NCBI RefSeq assembly: GCF_019334805.1
Contig: NZ_CP079822.1
Coordinates: forward strand, 1,488,001-1,552,000
DNA from: Rothia mucilaginosa
GTDB taxonomy: Bacteria > Actinomycetota > Actinomycetes > Actinomycetales > Micrococcaceae
Length of the DNA: 64,000 bases
Direction of reading: 5' to 3'
Part shown: positions 1 through 9,078 of the stretch, one piece after another
How the letters are laid out: each line of letters begins with the position of its first letter
Position numbering within the stretch: position 1 is the stretch's first letter
Notes under the pieces: model-generated
Told to the model about the DNA's origin: nothing
The model's input: the letters and a program-made list of their open reading frames with translations, nothing else
The model's database searches: none
Position numbers and translations under genes: made by a program

Positions 1-266
1 GCCGCGCCGTTGCGCGCGAGGGTGAGGGGGCTGACGGGGCCTTCGATCTGGGGTGCTGCCTGAGCTGCTGCCAGGGTGGCCTCGTCACTGGGGGCCTGCG
101 CGAGGACAGCGGGCAGGTCGCCTCCGAAGAGGAGTGCGCCGGCGGCGAGCAGGCTCATGGCTGCGTGTGCGGGGCGCTTGCGGCGGCGGTTATCGGTGCG
201 GCAGTTATCGGGGTAGCGGCGAGGAGGTGTTTCGGTGCGCTGCGCGCCGAAGTATGGAAGCCTCAT
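1..266 (-). CDS. N-terminal part of a secreted protein, function unknown (partial)
   Basis: An open frame of 88 codons starts at 266 and runs off the left edge. The start has a good Shine-Dalgarno (AGGAG, 8 nt before ATG). The first 35 residues are unusually Arg-rich and polar, then a hydrophobic stretch (AAMSLLAAGALLFGG) and an Ala-rich segment ending AQA form a signal peptide with a long n-region. After the likely cleavage site the mature part begins with acidic, Ala-rich sequence (PSDEATLAAAQAAPQIEGP). The visible part is too short to assign a family. It is probably exported and perhaps wall-associated. Confidence 0.6.
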   Translation of the reverse strand, partial: MRLPYFGAQRTETPPRRYPDNCRTDNRRRKRPAHAAMSLLAAGALLFGGDLPAVLAQAPSDEATLAAAQAAPQIEGPVSPLTLARNGA

Positions 267-907
267 CTGGTTCTCCTGATGTAGGTGGTATGCGGACTGT
301 GTGATGTGTACTGGTGTTTCCGTCTGTAGGTGCGCGAGGTGCGTATAGGGTTTTTACGGGGCAGTAAAAGAGGCCTTTTTGGGCGCGCTGAAGTAATGAA
401 TGGGGTGAGGGAATAGCGTTTCTTTGACCCTTTTTCGTACCGAAAGAACTCTTTTTTGGACGGTGTGCAACGTACATTTCTAAGGTATCACTTCAAGGTG
501 AACTTGAGGGATTTTTGAGGTGCTTTTCACGGGTTAATGTGCAGAAAATCAACCTCTGGAGGCTGAATAGTGCCCAATGGTTGAGGGTTTATGTAAGTAA
601 AGCTTGAGGGTTGGAGTATACGAGGCAGGATATGCGGCACCTCTTGCTGACAGGGGAGAGAAATAAATGTTTTAACACTGTGGTGTAAGCACTAGAATGC
701 ATTAAAAATGCAGTTGATAGCAAAAAATAAAAATAGCCTGAAATACGCGTGAAAATAAATAAAAAGCTGGCATCAAACACACGGGACAACGCGCACCGCC
801 GGTAGACACACACAGACCGGGGCGGCCACCGCATGGGTGACCGCCCCGGTCTATAGAATCATCAGCACCAGCAAGCTGGCGCTCGCTACCTACTGGAGAA
901 AGCGTCC
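267..907. other. Intergenic region, no convincing gene
   Basis: About 640 bp between the divergent-facing left-edge gene and the 3' end of purM. It is relatively AT-rich in the middle (600-780). Short open frames here lack ribosome sites and actinobacterial codon bias. It should hold the promoter of the left-edge gene; the purM terminator lies at 815-851. Confidence 0.5.
815..851 (-). terminator. Stem-loop downstream of purF-purM
   Basis: An 11-bp perfect inverted repeat, GACCGGGGCGG / CCGCCCCGGTC, separated by 15 nt and 57 nt past the purM stop. There is no clear T-tract, as is common for actinobacterial terminators. Confidence 0.6.
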
Positions 908-2053
908 TTAGGAAGCGTAGGAGCCCAGCAGGCGAACCGCGCCGCCGTCCACGCCCTTAGCGCCCTGAATGTAGTCCGCGCTGTTTGCCTCGGGCTCACC
1001 GGCGGCAACAACATCACCCATAATCCAGGAGGGGATACCGCGGTCGTTCAGACGCTTGGTAGCAGCCTCAGCCACGGAGGGGTCAACGATAGCGATCATG
1101 CCCACACCCAGGTTCAGGGTGCGCTCCAGGTCGGCCAGAGGCACGTTGCCCAGCGAACCGATCAGGGAGAAGATCGCAGGAATCTGCCAGGTGGAGCGGT
1201 CCACGCGACCCTCCAAGCCCTGAGGCAGAACGCGAGCCAGGTTAGCGGCCAGGCCGCCGCCGGTCACGTGGGAGAAGCCGCGCACACCACTGCCGGTGGT
1301 GCCGTCTTCGCCGTTGACGGGGAATGCAGCCGCCAAATCCAGGCAGTCTGCCGCGTACACGCGGGTGGGTTCGAGCAGCTCTTCACCGATGGTGCGGCCC
1401 AGCTCGTCCACCTGGCGCTCCAGACCCCAGCCGGCAACGTTCAGGACCTTGCGGACCAGGGAGTAGCCGTTGGAGTGAATACCGGAGGATGCCATAGCAA
1501 TCAGCACGTCGCCCTCACGTACGCGCTCGGGACCGAGCAGCTCGTCAGCCTCGACCAGACCGGTTGCTGCGCCCGCAACGTCGTACTCGTCTTCTGCGAG
1601 CAGGCCGGGGTGCTCAGCGGTTTCGCCGCCAACCAGGGCGGTACCAGCCTGTGCACATGCGCCAGCGATACCGCGCACAATGTCAGCGATACGTTCGGGA
1701 ACGACCTTGCCAGTGGCAATGTAGTCGGTCATGAACAGCGGCTTCGCACCGCAGACCACGATGTCGTCCACGACCATGCCGACCAGGTCGTAACCGATGG
1801 TGTCGTGAATATCGAGTGCCTGCGCGATAGCGACCTTGGTACCCACACCGTCGGTGGAGGTAGCCAGGTAGGGCTTGCGGTACTTGACGAGCTCGGAGAC
1901 GTCGTACAGGCCCGCGAAGCCGCCCACGCCACCAACGACGGAGGAGTTGTGGGTCGCCTTGATAGCGCCCTTCATCAGCTCAACGGCGCGATCGCCAGCC
2001 TCTACGTCAACACCTGCGCTCGCGTAGGTTACGGTGGTGGTGTTCTCGCTCAT
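908..2053 (-). CDS. purM: Phosphoribosylformylglycinamidine cyclo-ligase (AIR synthase)
   Basis: PurM closes the imidazole ring of AIR using ATP, step 5 of de novo purine synthesis in the cytosol. The 381-residue protein has the family landmarks: GVGGFAGLYDVS near residue 40, a TDGVGTK nucleotide loop, VGGETAEHPG and GIHSNGYSLVRKV. The start at 2053 is chosen because MSENTTTVTYASAGVD matches the family N-terminus, and because the ATG overlaps the purF stop in TAATG. The frame stays open further upstream, but that would encode purF sequence in another frame. Length is about normal for the family. It is co-transcribed and translationally coupled with purF. Confidence 0.95.
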   Translation of the reverse strand: MSENTTTVTYASAGVDVEAGDRAVELMKGAIKATHNSSVVGGVGGFAGLYDVSELVKYRKPYLATSTDGVGTKVAIAQALDIHDTIGYDLVGMVVDDIVVCGAKPLFMTDYIATGKVVPERIADIVRGIAGACAQAGTALVGGETAEHPGLLAEDEYDVAGAATGLVEADELLGPERVREGDVLIAMASSGIHSNGYSLVRKVLNVAGWGLERQVDELGRTIGEELLEPTRVYAADCLDLAAAFPVNGEDGTTGSGVRGFSHVTGGGLAANLARVLPQGLEGRVDRSTWQIPAIFSLIGSLGNVPLADLERTLNLGVGMIAIVDPSVAEAATKRLNDRGIPSWIMGDVVAAGEPEANSADYIQGAKGVDGGAVRLLGSYAS

Positions 2054-3906
2054 TAGGATTCCTTCGGGGTAGCGGTAGCGGAGGAGTTTGCGGGGATGCG
2101 GTCCTGCTCGGTGAGCAATGCCTCGAGGTCGGCGTCGGGGCCGGGGTTGCACATGCCCATACCGGCGTCGTCTGCGGCAACCTGTACTGCGGAGAGATCG
2201 AACTTCGTTTCGAGAGTTTCGGTGCCTTCGCGGGTCTCAATGGAGACGGCCTCAGCATGCTCAGGCTTGGAGGGGACGGGGCGCTCCACGGTCACCTCAG
2301 CTGCCTTACCGGCGAGGGGTCCGCCCTTGCCCTTCTCCGAGGAGTCGAAGAGGGACTTGCCGCGTCGTTCCTCGCTCGGCAACTCAATCGGGTATTTGCC
2401 GGTGAAGCATGCGGTGCACATGTTTTCGGCGGGCTGCTCGGTGGCTGCCATCATGCCGTCCTGAGAGATGAAGCCGAGCGAATCGGCACCCAGGGAGGAC
2501 GCGATTTCGTCCACGGACAGGCCGTTAGCGATCAGCTCCGCACGGGAGGCGAAGTCAATACCGTAGAAGCAAGGCCACTTCACGGGCGGGGAGGAGATGC
2601 GCACGTGCACTTCCTTCGCGCCAGCTTCGCGGAGCATACGCACGAGGGCACGCTGAGTGTTACCGCGAACAATGGAATCGTCAATAACGACGAGGCGCTT
2701 ACCTGCAACCACAGACTTGAGCGGGTTCAGCTTGAGTCGAATACCGAGCTGGCGGATAGTCTGCGAGGGCTGAATGAAGGTTCGACCCACGTAGGCGTTC
2801 TTGACCAGACCGTTACCGTAGGGAATGCCGGACTCTTCGGCGTAACCAATAGCAGCCGGAACACCGGATTCGGGAGTGGGCATGACCAGGTCAGCTTCAA
2901 CAGCGTGTTCGCGGGCAAGCTGACGGCCCATTTCTACGCGGGATTCGTAGACGCTACGGCCGGAGATGGTGGTGTCCGGGCGAGCGAGGTAAACGTACTC
3001 GAAGACGCAACCGGCGGGCTTAGCTTTTGCGAAACGCTGGGAACGCAGACCGTTCTCATCAATGGTGATGAGCTCGCCGGGCTCCACTTCACGCACGAAG
3101 GACGCACCGACAATATCAAGTGCCGCGGTTTCGGATGCGACAACCCAGCCACGCTCCAGACGACCGAGTACGAGGGGACGAACACCCTGCGGGTCGCGTG
3201 CGGCGTAGAGGGTGTGCTCATCCATGAAGGTGAAGCAGAAAGCACCGCGTAGGGTCGGCAGCAGGTCGAGTGCTGCTTCTTCGAGGGAGTCGAAGTCGTG
3301 TTCCGCCAGCAGGGCGGTGACGAGTGCGGTGTCGGTGGTGTTGCCCTGGGCGAGTTCGCCGTGCTTGGGGGGCTTGCCGCCGTTCTTTTCAATCAGACGC
3401 TCGTAGAGATCAGCCGAGTTGGTGAGGTTACCGTTGTGCGCCAGACAGAGCGTGCCGTGCGGGGTGGTACCGAGGGTGGGCTGTGCGTTAGCCCAGTGGG
3501 ATGCGCCGGTGGTGGAGTATCGGGCGTGGCCGATAGCGTGGTCGCCGGGCATGGAGCTGAGGGTGGCTTCGTCAAAGACCTGGGAGACCAGTCCCATATC
3601 TTTGTACACGTGGATGCGTTTGCCGTTACTGGTTGCGATACCTGCTGATTCCTGGCCGCGGTGCTGGAGCGCGTACAGGCCGTAGTAGGTTAGCTTTGCC
3701 ACGTCCTCGCCGGGAGCCCAGACACCGAAGACGCCGCAGGCGTCCTTGGGGCCGTGGTCAATTGGATCGAGGTCGTGAGTGAGTTTTCCGTCGGGGCGAA
3801 TCAATTCACTTCTTTTCGACGTTGGGACTGCGGATGCGTCTGCGCAGGCGCAAGATTGGGGCGTGTTGCCGCACTCACACCTGCCTGCGTGTGCCATAGC
3901 ATACAC
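2053..3906 (-). CDS. purF: Amidophosphoribosyltransferase
   Basis: PurF moves the amide nitrogen of glutamine to PRPP, the committed step of purine synthesis. A short propeptide precedes the Ntn nucleophile Cys57 (DACGVFGVW). The glutaminase domain follows, then the PRPP loop VVIDDSIVRGNT near residue 405. Cysteines in GCVFEY, PCFYGIDF and MCTACFTGKYPI sit where Bacillus-type PurF binds a 4Fe-4S cluster. The start is uncertain. ATG at 3906 has AAGGG upstream but adds a Cys-rich 34-residue segment not usual in the family; a TTG at 3804 would give the common LIRPDGKLTHDL-like N-terminus. The C-terminal ~100 residues beyond MCTACF are a poorly conserved tail. Coupled to purM by TAATG. Confidence 0.93.
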   Translation of the reverse strand: MYAMAHAGRCECGNTPQSCACADASAVPTSKRSELIRPDGKLTHDLDPIDHGPKDACGVFGVWAPGEDVAKLTYYGLYALQHRGQESAGIATSNGKRIHVYKDMGLVSQVFDEATLSSMPGDHAIGHARYSTTGASHWANAQPTLGTTPHGTLCLAHNGNLTNSADLYERLIEKNGGKPPKHGELAQGNTTDTALVTALLAEHDFDSLEEAALDLLPTLRGAFCFTFMDEHTLYAARDPQGVRPLVLGRLERGWVVASETAALDIVGASFVREVEPGELITIDENGLRSQRFAKAKPAGCVFEYVYLARPDTTISGRSVYESRVEMGRQLAREHAVEADLVMPTPESGVPAAIGYAEESGIPYGNGLVKNAYVGRTFIQPSQTIRQLGIRLKLNPLKSVVAGKRLVVIDDSIVRGNTQRALVRMLREAGAKEVHVRISSPPVKWPCFYGIDFASRAELIANGLSVDEIASSLGADSLGFISQDGMMAATEQPAENMCTACFTGKYPIELPSEERRGKSLFDSSEKGKGGPLAGKAAEVTVERPVPSKPEHAEAVSIETREGTETLETKFDLSAVQVAADDAGMGMCNPGPDADLEALLTEQDRIPANSSATATPKES

Positions 3907-4044
3907 CAGACCCTTAAAAGTGTACCGGGTTTCAGAGACGCTGTGGTGAAGGATACGCTAAATACCTCAGGATGGACGACTAGAACAGGCACCAAACACG
4001 CCAAATCACGAAAACTGCGTGGACCTGTGAGCTCGTAGCGAATT

Positions 4045-4497
4045 CTAGAAGAGCGGCAACAAACCCGAAAGGTCACTACGCTCACCCGACGCATCCAGCG
4101 CACCGGCACTCACCGCCTGCGCCCACGAACAGGCACCCAGAACCAGCGCCGCCCACACGAGTGGACGCGCCTCCACCACGGACGGCGGGGTACCGCGCGT
4201 ATGGCGAGGACCCGCCACGCACTGGGTCACGCCCAGCGGGGGCACACGCACCTCCACACTATTGCCGGGGGCTAGGGTGGCCAGCTCTTCGAGGGTAAAA
4301 CGCACGAAGGTTGCGCGCACCGAGCGGGGGAGCGCGGCAAATGCCTGCTCCACCTCGGCGCTGTTCAGCAGGTACTCGCCTTGGGCATGCACATCTGCAG
4401 GCTCGCCGGTTGCCGCACGCTGCGCCTCAAAGAAGGCACGCACTTCGCGGACCGCCGCCATGCCCGCTTCCTCGCTGGTCTTACGTCGAATCGCCAC
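4045..4497 (-). CDS. Sterol carrier (SCP2) family protein, actinobacterial type
   Basis: A 150-residue protein of the small actinobacterial group annotated as sterol carrier family protein. Typical segments are MAIRRKT at the start, VRATFVRFTLEELA in the middle, VEVRVPPLGVTQCV-GPRHTRGTPP, and the end ASGERSDLSGLLPL. These are conserved in that group, but no ligand or function is established. It begins 2 nt after the asparaginase stop, so the two form one transcript. The helix-rich N-terminal half and the VPP/RHTRG block probably form the SCP2-like cavity (inference). Confidence 0.7.
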   Translation of the reverse strand: MAIRRKTSEEAGMAAVREVRAFFEAQRAATGEPADVHAQGEYLLNSAEVEQAFAALPRSVRATFVRFTLEELATLAPGNSVEVRVPPLGVTQCVAGPRHTRGTPPSVVEARPLVWAALVLGACSWAQAVSAGALDASGERSDLSGLLPLF

Positions 4498-4499
4498 GA

Positions 4500-5642
4500 C
4501 TAGTCCTCTTCCTGGGCGTTCTCTTCGGGGGCGCCGGGAGTCGAATCCTCGCGGGTGAAAAGCTCCTCATGTACGCGCAGCTCACCCACCACAACCGGCT
4601 TGCCGTCCACGTACCCGCCGGTCACCGGGCGAATCACTAGCGCGAGGAGGCGCTCGCATTCCTCGGCGCTCAGGTAGCCGCCAGCTTGCAGTGCGCGCAG
4701 AGCCACGGCGTACATGGCGCGGTGCGAGCCGTCGCTCATCTTCACCACCACGGACGCGCCCGAACGCAGACCAATGCAGAGCACGCCCTCCGCGCCGCCC
4801 TTGACGATTGCGTCCAGTTCTTCGCTGAGCACGGTGTCGGGGGAGCCGGGCGCCTGAATCAGCTCGGGGTAATCCACCATGGCGGTCGCGACCGTGGAGG
4901 CGCGCGCATCCGCCCCGAGGTTGCGGATTGCCGCACCGAGGGTCGAGTAGGCGCGTGCGGCACCGGCCAGGGAGACAGCGTGCACGGGTGCGCCGCAACC
5001 GTCAACGCCGATGGCGGCTACCGGCTCGCCGGTGAACGCCTCAATTTCTTCGGTAATGACCTGCTGTAGCGGGTGGGCGGGGTCGAGGTAGTTGTGGAGG
5101 GTCCAATTCTGCGAGCCTGCCTCGAGCTCGCCGCGTTCCAGCTTGGCGGTGCAGGCCCAGAGGAAAGCGGCGTGCTTGCCGGAGCAGGGGTGCGCCAGGG
5201 GAGTACGCGCCAGGTTGGCCTGAATCATGGCCTTGTACGCCTGTGAGTCGGAGGGGTAGGAGGGCTTGAGCGCCAGGTTCGCCGGGGTGAGCGGGTTGGT
5301 TTCGGTGCTGCCCTGGGTGAGTACGTCCTGTACGGCTCGCATCTGCTCGAAGGTGCCGCGGTGCGAGCCGCAGGCGATGGCGACCTGGGAGCCGCGCAGG
5401 GGTGCGCCCGCTTTCATGGATCCGATGGCCTGCAGGGGTTTGGCTGCGGAGCGCAGGTAGAAGGGCTCGTGAATGTCGCCGAGGGCAAGCTGCACATCGC
5501 CGTCGGGGTTGAGGAGGATGAGGCGGCCGCGGTGGCGTGCCTCGACAAAGTTGTTGCGGGTGAGCTGTGCGAGTTCTACGTCGAAGGCGCTGCTGGGGTT
5601 GGTGGTGTGAGTGGTTGCCTGTGGGGTGGTGCTGTTGGTCAT
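4500..5642 (-). CDS. Asparaginase (Asparaginase_II family, PF06089)
   Basis: This 380-residue protein belongs to the asparaginase family distinct from the EcAI/EcAII enzymes. Typical motifs are RNNFVEARHRGRLILLNPDG, FYLRSAAKPLQAIG, ACGSHRGT, HPCSGKHAAFLWAC, GVDGCGAPVHAVSL and GAEGVLCIGLRSGASVVVKMSDGSHRAMYAVALRALQ-type C-terminal block. Predicted role is hydrolysis of asparagine to aspartate and ammonia in the cytosol; no signal peptide is seen. The first ~17 residues are Thr/Ser-rich and likely disordered. First gene of a two-gene unit with the SCP2 protein; start ATG at 5642. Confidence 0.85.
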   Translation of the reverse strand: MTNSTTPQATTHTTNPSSAFDVELAQLTRNNFVEARHRGRLILLNPDGDVQLALGDIHEPFYLRSAAKPLQAIGSMKAGAPLRGSQVAIACGSHRGTFEQMRAVQDVLTQGSTETNPLTPANLALKPSYPSDSQAYKAMIQANLARTPLAHPCSGKHAAFLWACTAKLERGELEAGSQNWTLHNYLDPAHPLQQVITEEIEAFTGEPVAAIGVDGCGAPVHAVSLAGAARAYSTLGAAIRNLGADARASTVATAMVDYPELIQAPGSPDTVLSEELDAIVKGGAEGVLCIGLRSGASVVVKMSDGSHRAMYAVALRALQAGGYLSAEECERLLALVIRPVTGGYVDGKPVVVGELRVHEELFTREDSTPGAPEENAQEED

Positions 5643-6080
5643 TCTTCTAGTTTAAGGGGTGTATTGTTCTGCCTTATGTACGCGGTTTTACGCGTATAGG
5701 GCGGCTCAGAATGGTATCCCCGCAAATATTTCCGTGCAGAACGTTGCTTGTAAGGGTGGGGCGGATTCATCCTTATTTTTGGATGTTTATGTGATATTTT
5801 TTGACCGACAGTGAGCTGTATATGTGATACCTCTCATATTAATTGGTGGTAGGGGTTACGTCTTTAGCATGGGGAGGAATAGAATATTCGTGGAGTATAC
5901 CCGTGAGGTCTGCGCATACCTCTCAAAATGGGAGCGGCCCCTTCCTAGCGCCATGTATCCTAGCGCCACCTATCCTGGAGCCACCTAGAACAGATCCTCC
6001 CATCATCTACGTCTCCACTGTTTGCGAGAACGACAGCACCAGATAATACGCACACTAGATCATCAGAAATAGGTAATTTT
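5643..6080. other. Divergent intergenic region with a candidate CRP/GlxR site and short repeats
   Basis: It separates asparaginase (minus) from the SemiSWEET gene (plus). At 5823-5838, TGTGATACCTCTCATA matches the CRP/GlxR pattern TGTGA-N6-TCACA with one mismatch. At 5945-5990 there are three degenerate copies of a ~16-bp unit around CTAGCGCCACCTATC. The 67-codon open frame at 5843-6046 lacks a ribosome site and codon bias and is not called. Confidence 0.4.
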
Positions 6081-6419
6081 ATGGCAGAGCAGAACAACTC
6101 TTCTTCCACCACCCCTAAGAACACCGCAGAAAAAAGCGGCATGAGCGCTGAATCTGAATTTCACGCCAAGTTTTTCCCCATTCTTGCGCGAGTCGCTTCG
6201 ATTACTGCCGTGCTCATGTATGTCTTCTACTTCCCGCAGATTATCGGTAACCTGAACGGTCACAAGGGCGACTGGATTCAGCCCCTGGTAGCCGCTATAA
6301 ACTGCACTCTATGGTTGCTGTACGGCCTGTGGCGCCCCAAGAAGGACATACCAATTGTCATCGCTAATGCCCCCGGCATTGTTTTTGGTGGTCTTGCGGC
6401 TGTGACAGCATTGGTTTAA
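6081..6419 (+). CDS. SemiSWEET/MtN3-family sugar transporter
   Basis: A 112-residue membrane protein with about 35 polar residues, then three transmembrane helices. Family marks are YFPQIIGNLNG in helix 1 (the conserved PQ pair), IQPLVAAINCTLWLLYGLWRPKKD in helix 2, and IPIVIANAPGIVFGGLAAVTAL in helix 3. Such three-helix units dimerise to make a passive sugar pore in the cytoplasmic membrane; the sugar cannot be told. The polar N-terminal extension is longer than usual. A stop follows immediately by a terminator, so it is monocistronic. A candidate CRP/GlxR site lies about 240 bp upstream. Confidence 0.8.
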   Translation: MAEQNNSSSTTPKNTAEKSGMSAESEFHAKFFPILARVASITAVLMYVFYFPQIIGNLNGHKGDWIQPLVAAINCTLWLLYGLWRPKKDIPIVIANAPGIVFGGLAAVTALV

Positions 6420-6460
6420 CCCGAATCAAAGCCACCTATGTTGTGGTGAATACTCACCCG

Positions 6461-6524
6461 ATGCGGTTCTTCTCTGATAGGCATTCTTTTGAGCGTGCCG
6501 CTAGATGAGAAGAGCCGCATTTTT
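6461..6524 (+). terminator. Terminator of the SemiSWEET gene
   Basis: A 14-bp inverted repeat, ATGCGGTTCTTCTC / GAGAAGAGCCGCAT (one G-U pair), with a 32-nt loop, followed by TTTT. Confidence 0.6.
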
Positions 6525-6573
6525 AGTGTTCCCAGCTCACATTTTTAGCGTGATAGCGGGTACCCTGAATAGC

Positions 6574-7857
6574 ATGAAGGTTTTGGTACTGGGCCCCGGT
6601 GGCCGTGAACATGCTATTATCCGTGCGCTTCTGCGCGACCCTGAGGTGACCGAGGTGCACAGCGCCCCCGGCAACGCCGGTATTGCTCAGGATGTTCCCG
6701 TCCACGCAATTGATGCGAATGATCCCGCCCAGGCAACCGCCCTGGCACGCGAACTGAACGCCGACCTGGTCGTTATTGGCCCGGAGGCGCCCCTGGTCGC
6801 AGGTGTCTCCGACGCGTTGCGGGAGGCGGGCTTTGACGTTTTCGGCCCCTCCGCAGCTGCTGCACAGCTGGAAGGTTCCAAGGCTTTCGCTAAGCAGGTC
6901 ATGGAAGAGGCTTCCGTGCCGACCGCCCGCGCCTACGTGGCAAAGAACGCCGCTGAGGCGCAGGCTGCGCTGGACGAGTTCGGTGCACCCTACGTGGTGA
7001 AGGACGACGGCCTGGCTGCGGGTAAGGGCGTTGTGGTGACCGAGGACCGCACCGCGGCACTGGAGCACGCTCAGGCTTGCTTCAACGCTGGCGGCACCGT
7101 GGTTATCGAAGAGTTCCTGGACGGCCCCGAGGTGTCCCTCTTCGTCATTTCTGACGGTAAGAACGTTCTGCCGCTGTCCCCGGCGCAGGACTTCAAGCGC
7201 ATTTTCGACAACGATGAGGGCCCGAACACCGGCGGTATGGGCGCCTACACCCCGCTTCCCTGGCTGCCCGAGGGTTTCGTGCAGGAGGTTGTGGAGAAGG
7301 TGGCTCGCCCGACCGTGGCTCGTATGGCTGAGCGCGGCACCCCGTTCGTGGGCGTGCTCTTCTGCGGCCTGGCTGTGACCAGCCGCGGCGTGCGCGTTAT
7401 CGAGTTCAACGCCCGCTTTGGCGACCCTGAAACCCAGGCTGTTCTGGCGCGTCTGCGCACCCCGCTGGGTCAGCTGCTGCGTGCGGCTGCTCGCGGTGAA
7501 ATTTCTGAGGGCGCCGAGCTGGATTGGGATCCCCGCACCGCAGTGGACGTGGTCATGGCAGCCGAGAACTACCCGGATACTCCCCGCAAGGGTGACGTCA
7601 TCTCCGGTCTGGATGAGGCGAACGCTCTGGAGGGCGTGCACGTGATTCACGCGGGCACTGTCGCATCCGAGGAGGGCGTGCTGACCGCTGGCGGTCGTGT
7701 GCTGGCTGTTGTTGCTCTCGGTGACGACCTGGCTGCCGCCCGTAACGCCGCCTACGAGGGTGTTCGCGCTATCTCCTGGGCTGGCGCGCAGTACCGCACC
7801 GACATTGCGCTGAAGGCTGTGGAGAACCGCATCCACATTCCCGCCCCGCGCGACTAA
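6574..7857 (+). CDS. purD: Phosphoribosylamine-glycine ligase (GARS)
   Basis: PurD joins glycine to phosphoribosylamine with ATP, step 2 of purine synthesis. The protein has 427 residues, the standard length. Landmarks are [15 protein letters not shown] at the start, [18 protein letters not shown], the ATP-grasp lysine loop [43 protein letters not shown], and the metal-binding [12 protein letters not shown]. The start at 6574 is set by the family N-terminus. The frame is open 69 nt upstream, but that stretch includes the terminator stem of the previous gene. Confidence 0.96.
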   Translation: MKVLVLGPGGREHAIIRALLRDPEVTEVHSAPGNAGIAQDVPVHAIDANDPAQATALARELNADLVVIGPEAPLVAGVSDALREAGFDVFGPSAAAAQLEGSKAFAKQVMEEASVPTARAYVAKNAAEAQAALDEFGAPYVVKDDGLAAGKGVVVTEDRTAALEHAQACFNAGGTVVIEEFLDGPEVSLFVISDGKNVLPLSPAQDFKRIFDNDEGPNTGGMGAYTPLPWLPEGFVQEVVEKVARPTVARMAERGTPFVGVLFCGLAVTSRGVRVIEFNARFGDPETQAVLARLRTPLGQLLRAAARGEISEGAELDWDPRTAVDVVMAAENYPDTPRKGDVISGLDEANALEGVHVIHAGTVASEEGVLTAGGRVLAVVALGDDLAAARNAAYEGVRAISWAGAQYRTDIALKAVENRIHIPAPRD

Positions 7858-7867
7858 AACCTAAGGT

Positions 7868-7903
7868 GACCGGCTTCCCCGCTTGAGGGTGGGGGAGCCG
7901 GTC
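7868..7903 (+). terminator. Terminator of purD
   Basis: Stem GACCGGCTTCCCC / GGGGGAGCCGGTC with one wobble pair and a 10-nt loop, followed by a short T-rich run (CTTCTTTG). It suggests that purC has its own promoter at 7905-8015. Confidence 0.7.
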
Positions 7904-8032
7904 GCTTCTTTGCCTCAAGATTGTGCTGTATTGGTGACTGCTTGGCACTATCGGGAGCCGTGCTTGTCGCGGTATTGTAATTACACAGACTTTTTGCATC
8001 CACATCACACCACCTCATCAGGAGAAATTCTC

Positions 8033-8959
8033 ATGACTTCTCGTTCTAACCCGCTGGAAATCCCGGGCTGGACTCACATTTATTCCGGTAAGGTCCGCGA
8101 CCTGTACGTTCCGAATGAGGAACGTTTTGACGCTACCGGCTTGACTGTCAATGATGACGCTGAGCTGCGTGCCGGTTCGGTCATGGTTGTTGCCTCGGAC
8201 CGTATTAGCGCGTTTGACCGTATTCTGCCCACCGAAATCCCGGATAAGGGCAAGATTCTGACTCAGATGTCCCTGTGGTGGTTTGAGCAGCTCAAGCAGG
8301 TCCCGAACCACGTGCTGTCCACTGACGTTCCGGATGTTGTGGCTGGTCGCGCGATGATTTGCCGCTCTCTGAATATGTTCCCGGTGGAGTGCATTGTGCG
8401 CGGTTACCTGACCGGTTCGGGCCTGGCGGCGTATAACGAGACCGGTGAGATTGCTGGTGTGAAGCTGCCTGCGGGTCTGGTGGATGGTTCCCGCCTGGAG
8501 ACCCCGATTTTCACTCCGACCGGTAAGGCTGAGGTGGGTGAGCATGATGAGCTGGTGACCCGTGAGGAGCTGTACGCTGAGGTGGGTCAGCCGGTGGGTG
8601 AGCGCCTGGAGGAGCTGAGCCTGAGCCTGTACACCACCGCGGAGAAGATTGCTCGCGAGCAGGGTATTATTCTGGCGGATACCAAGATGGAGTTCGGTAC
8701 CGATTCGTACCGCGGTGAGATCACCCTGGGCGATGAGGTGCTGACCCCGGACTCTTCGCGTTTCTGGGATGCGACCCAGTACGAGCCGGGCCGTGCGCAG
8801 CCGAGCTTCGATAAGCAGTATGTGCGTGACTGGCTGCGTTCCCCGGAGGCGGGTTGGGACGGTTCGGATAACGTGCCGCACCTGCCTGAGGAGGTTGTGG
8901 AGAAGACTCGTGCCCGTTACGTTGAGGCGTATGAGCGTCTGACCGGCACGAAGTTCTAA
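8033..8959 (+). CDS. purC: Phosphoribosylaminoimidazole-succinocarboxamide synthase (SAICAR synthetase)
   Basis: PurC condenses CAIR with aspartate using ATP. The 308-residue form is the longer actinobacterial/eukaryotic-like length. Visible motifs are GWTHIYSGKVRDLY (ATP loop), VVASDRISAFDRILPTEIP, FPVECIVRGYLTGSGLAAY, DTKMEFG and LTPDSSRFW. The start at 8033 follows AGGAG with 9 nt spacing and matches the family; the open frame reaches back to 7883 but overlaps purD terminator DNA. It lies 175 bp after purD and is followed by a strong convergent terminator. Confidence 0.96.
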   Translation: MTSRSNPLEIPGWTHIYSGKVRDLYVPNEERFDATGLTVNDDAELRAGSVMVVASDRISAFDRILPTEIPDKGKILTQMSLWWFEQLKQVPNHVLSTDVPDVVAGRAMICRSLNMFPVECIVRGYLTGSGLAAYNETGEIAGVKLPAGLVDGSRLETPIFTPTGKAEVGEHDELVTREELYAEVGQPVGERLEELSLSLYTTAEKIAREQGIILADTKMEFGTDSYRGEITLGDEVLTPDSSRFWDATQYEPGRAQPSFDKQYVRDWLRSPEAGWDGSDNVPHLPEEVVEKTRARYVEAYERLTGTKF

Positions 8960-8991
8960 ACTCAATATTTCGGGCTGAATAAGTCTTTGAG

Positions 8992-9050
8992 ATAGCTAAA
9001 GGGCGGTGCCCCCGGAAGGTCATTCTTCCGGGGCACCGCCCTTTAGCTAT
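8992..9050. terminator. Bidirectional terminator between purC and lldR
   Basis: A very long near-perfect palindrome: 26-27 bp arms with core GGGCGGTGCCCCCGGAAG, differing by one C, around a 6-nt loop. The arm ends (ATAGCTAAA / TTTAGCTAT) supply T-rich flanks on both strands, so it can serve both convergent genes. Confidence 0.85.
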
Positions 9051-9078
9051 GTGGGTTTATGAGGTTGAGGGACGAAGC

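Noticed and set aside
6523..7836. Long antisense open frames over purD, and similar ones over purC, purF, lutB and the PBP gene
   Set aside because: They are complementary shadows of well-identified genes, with no start signals of their own.
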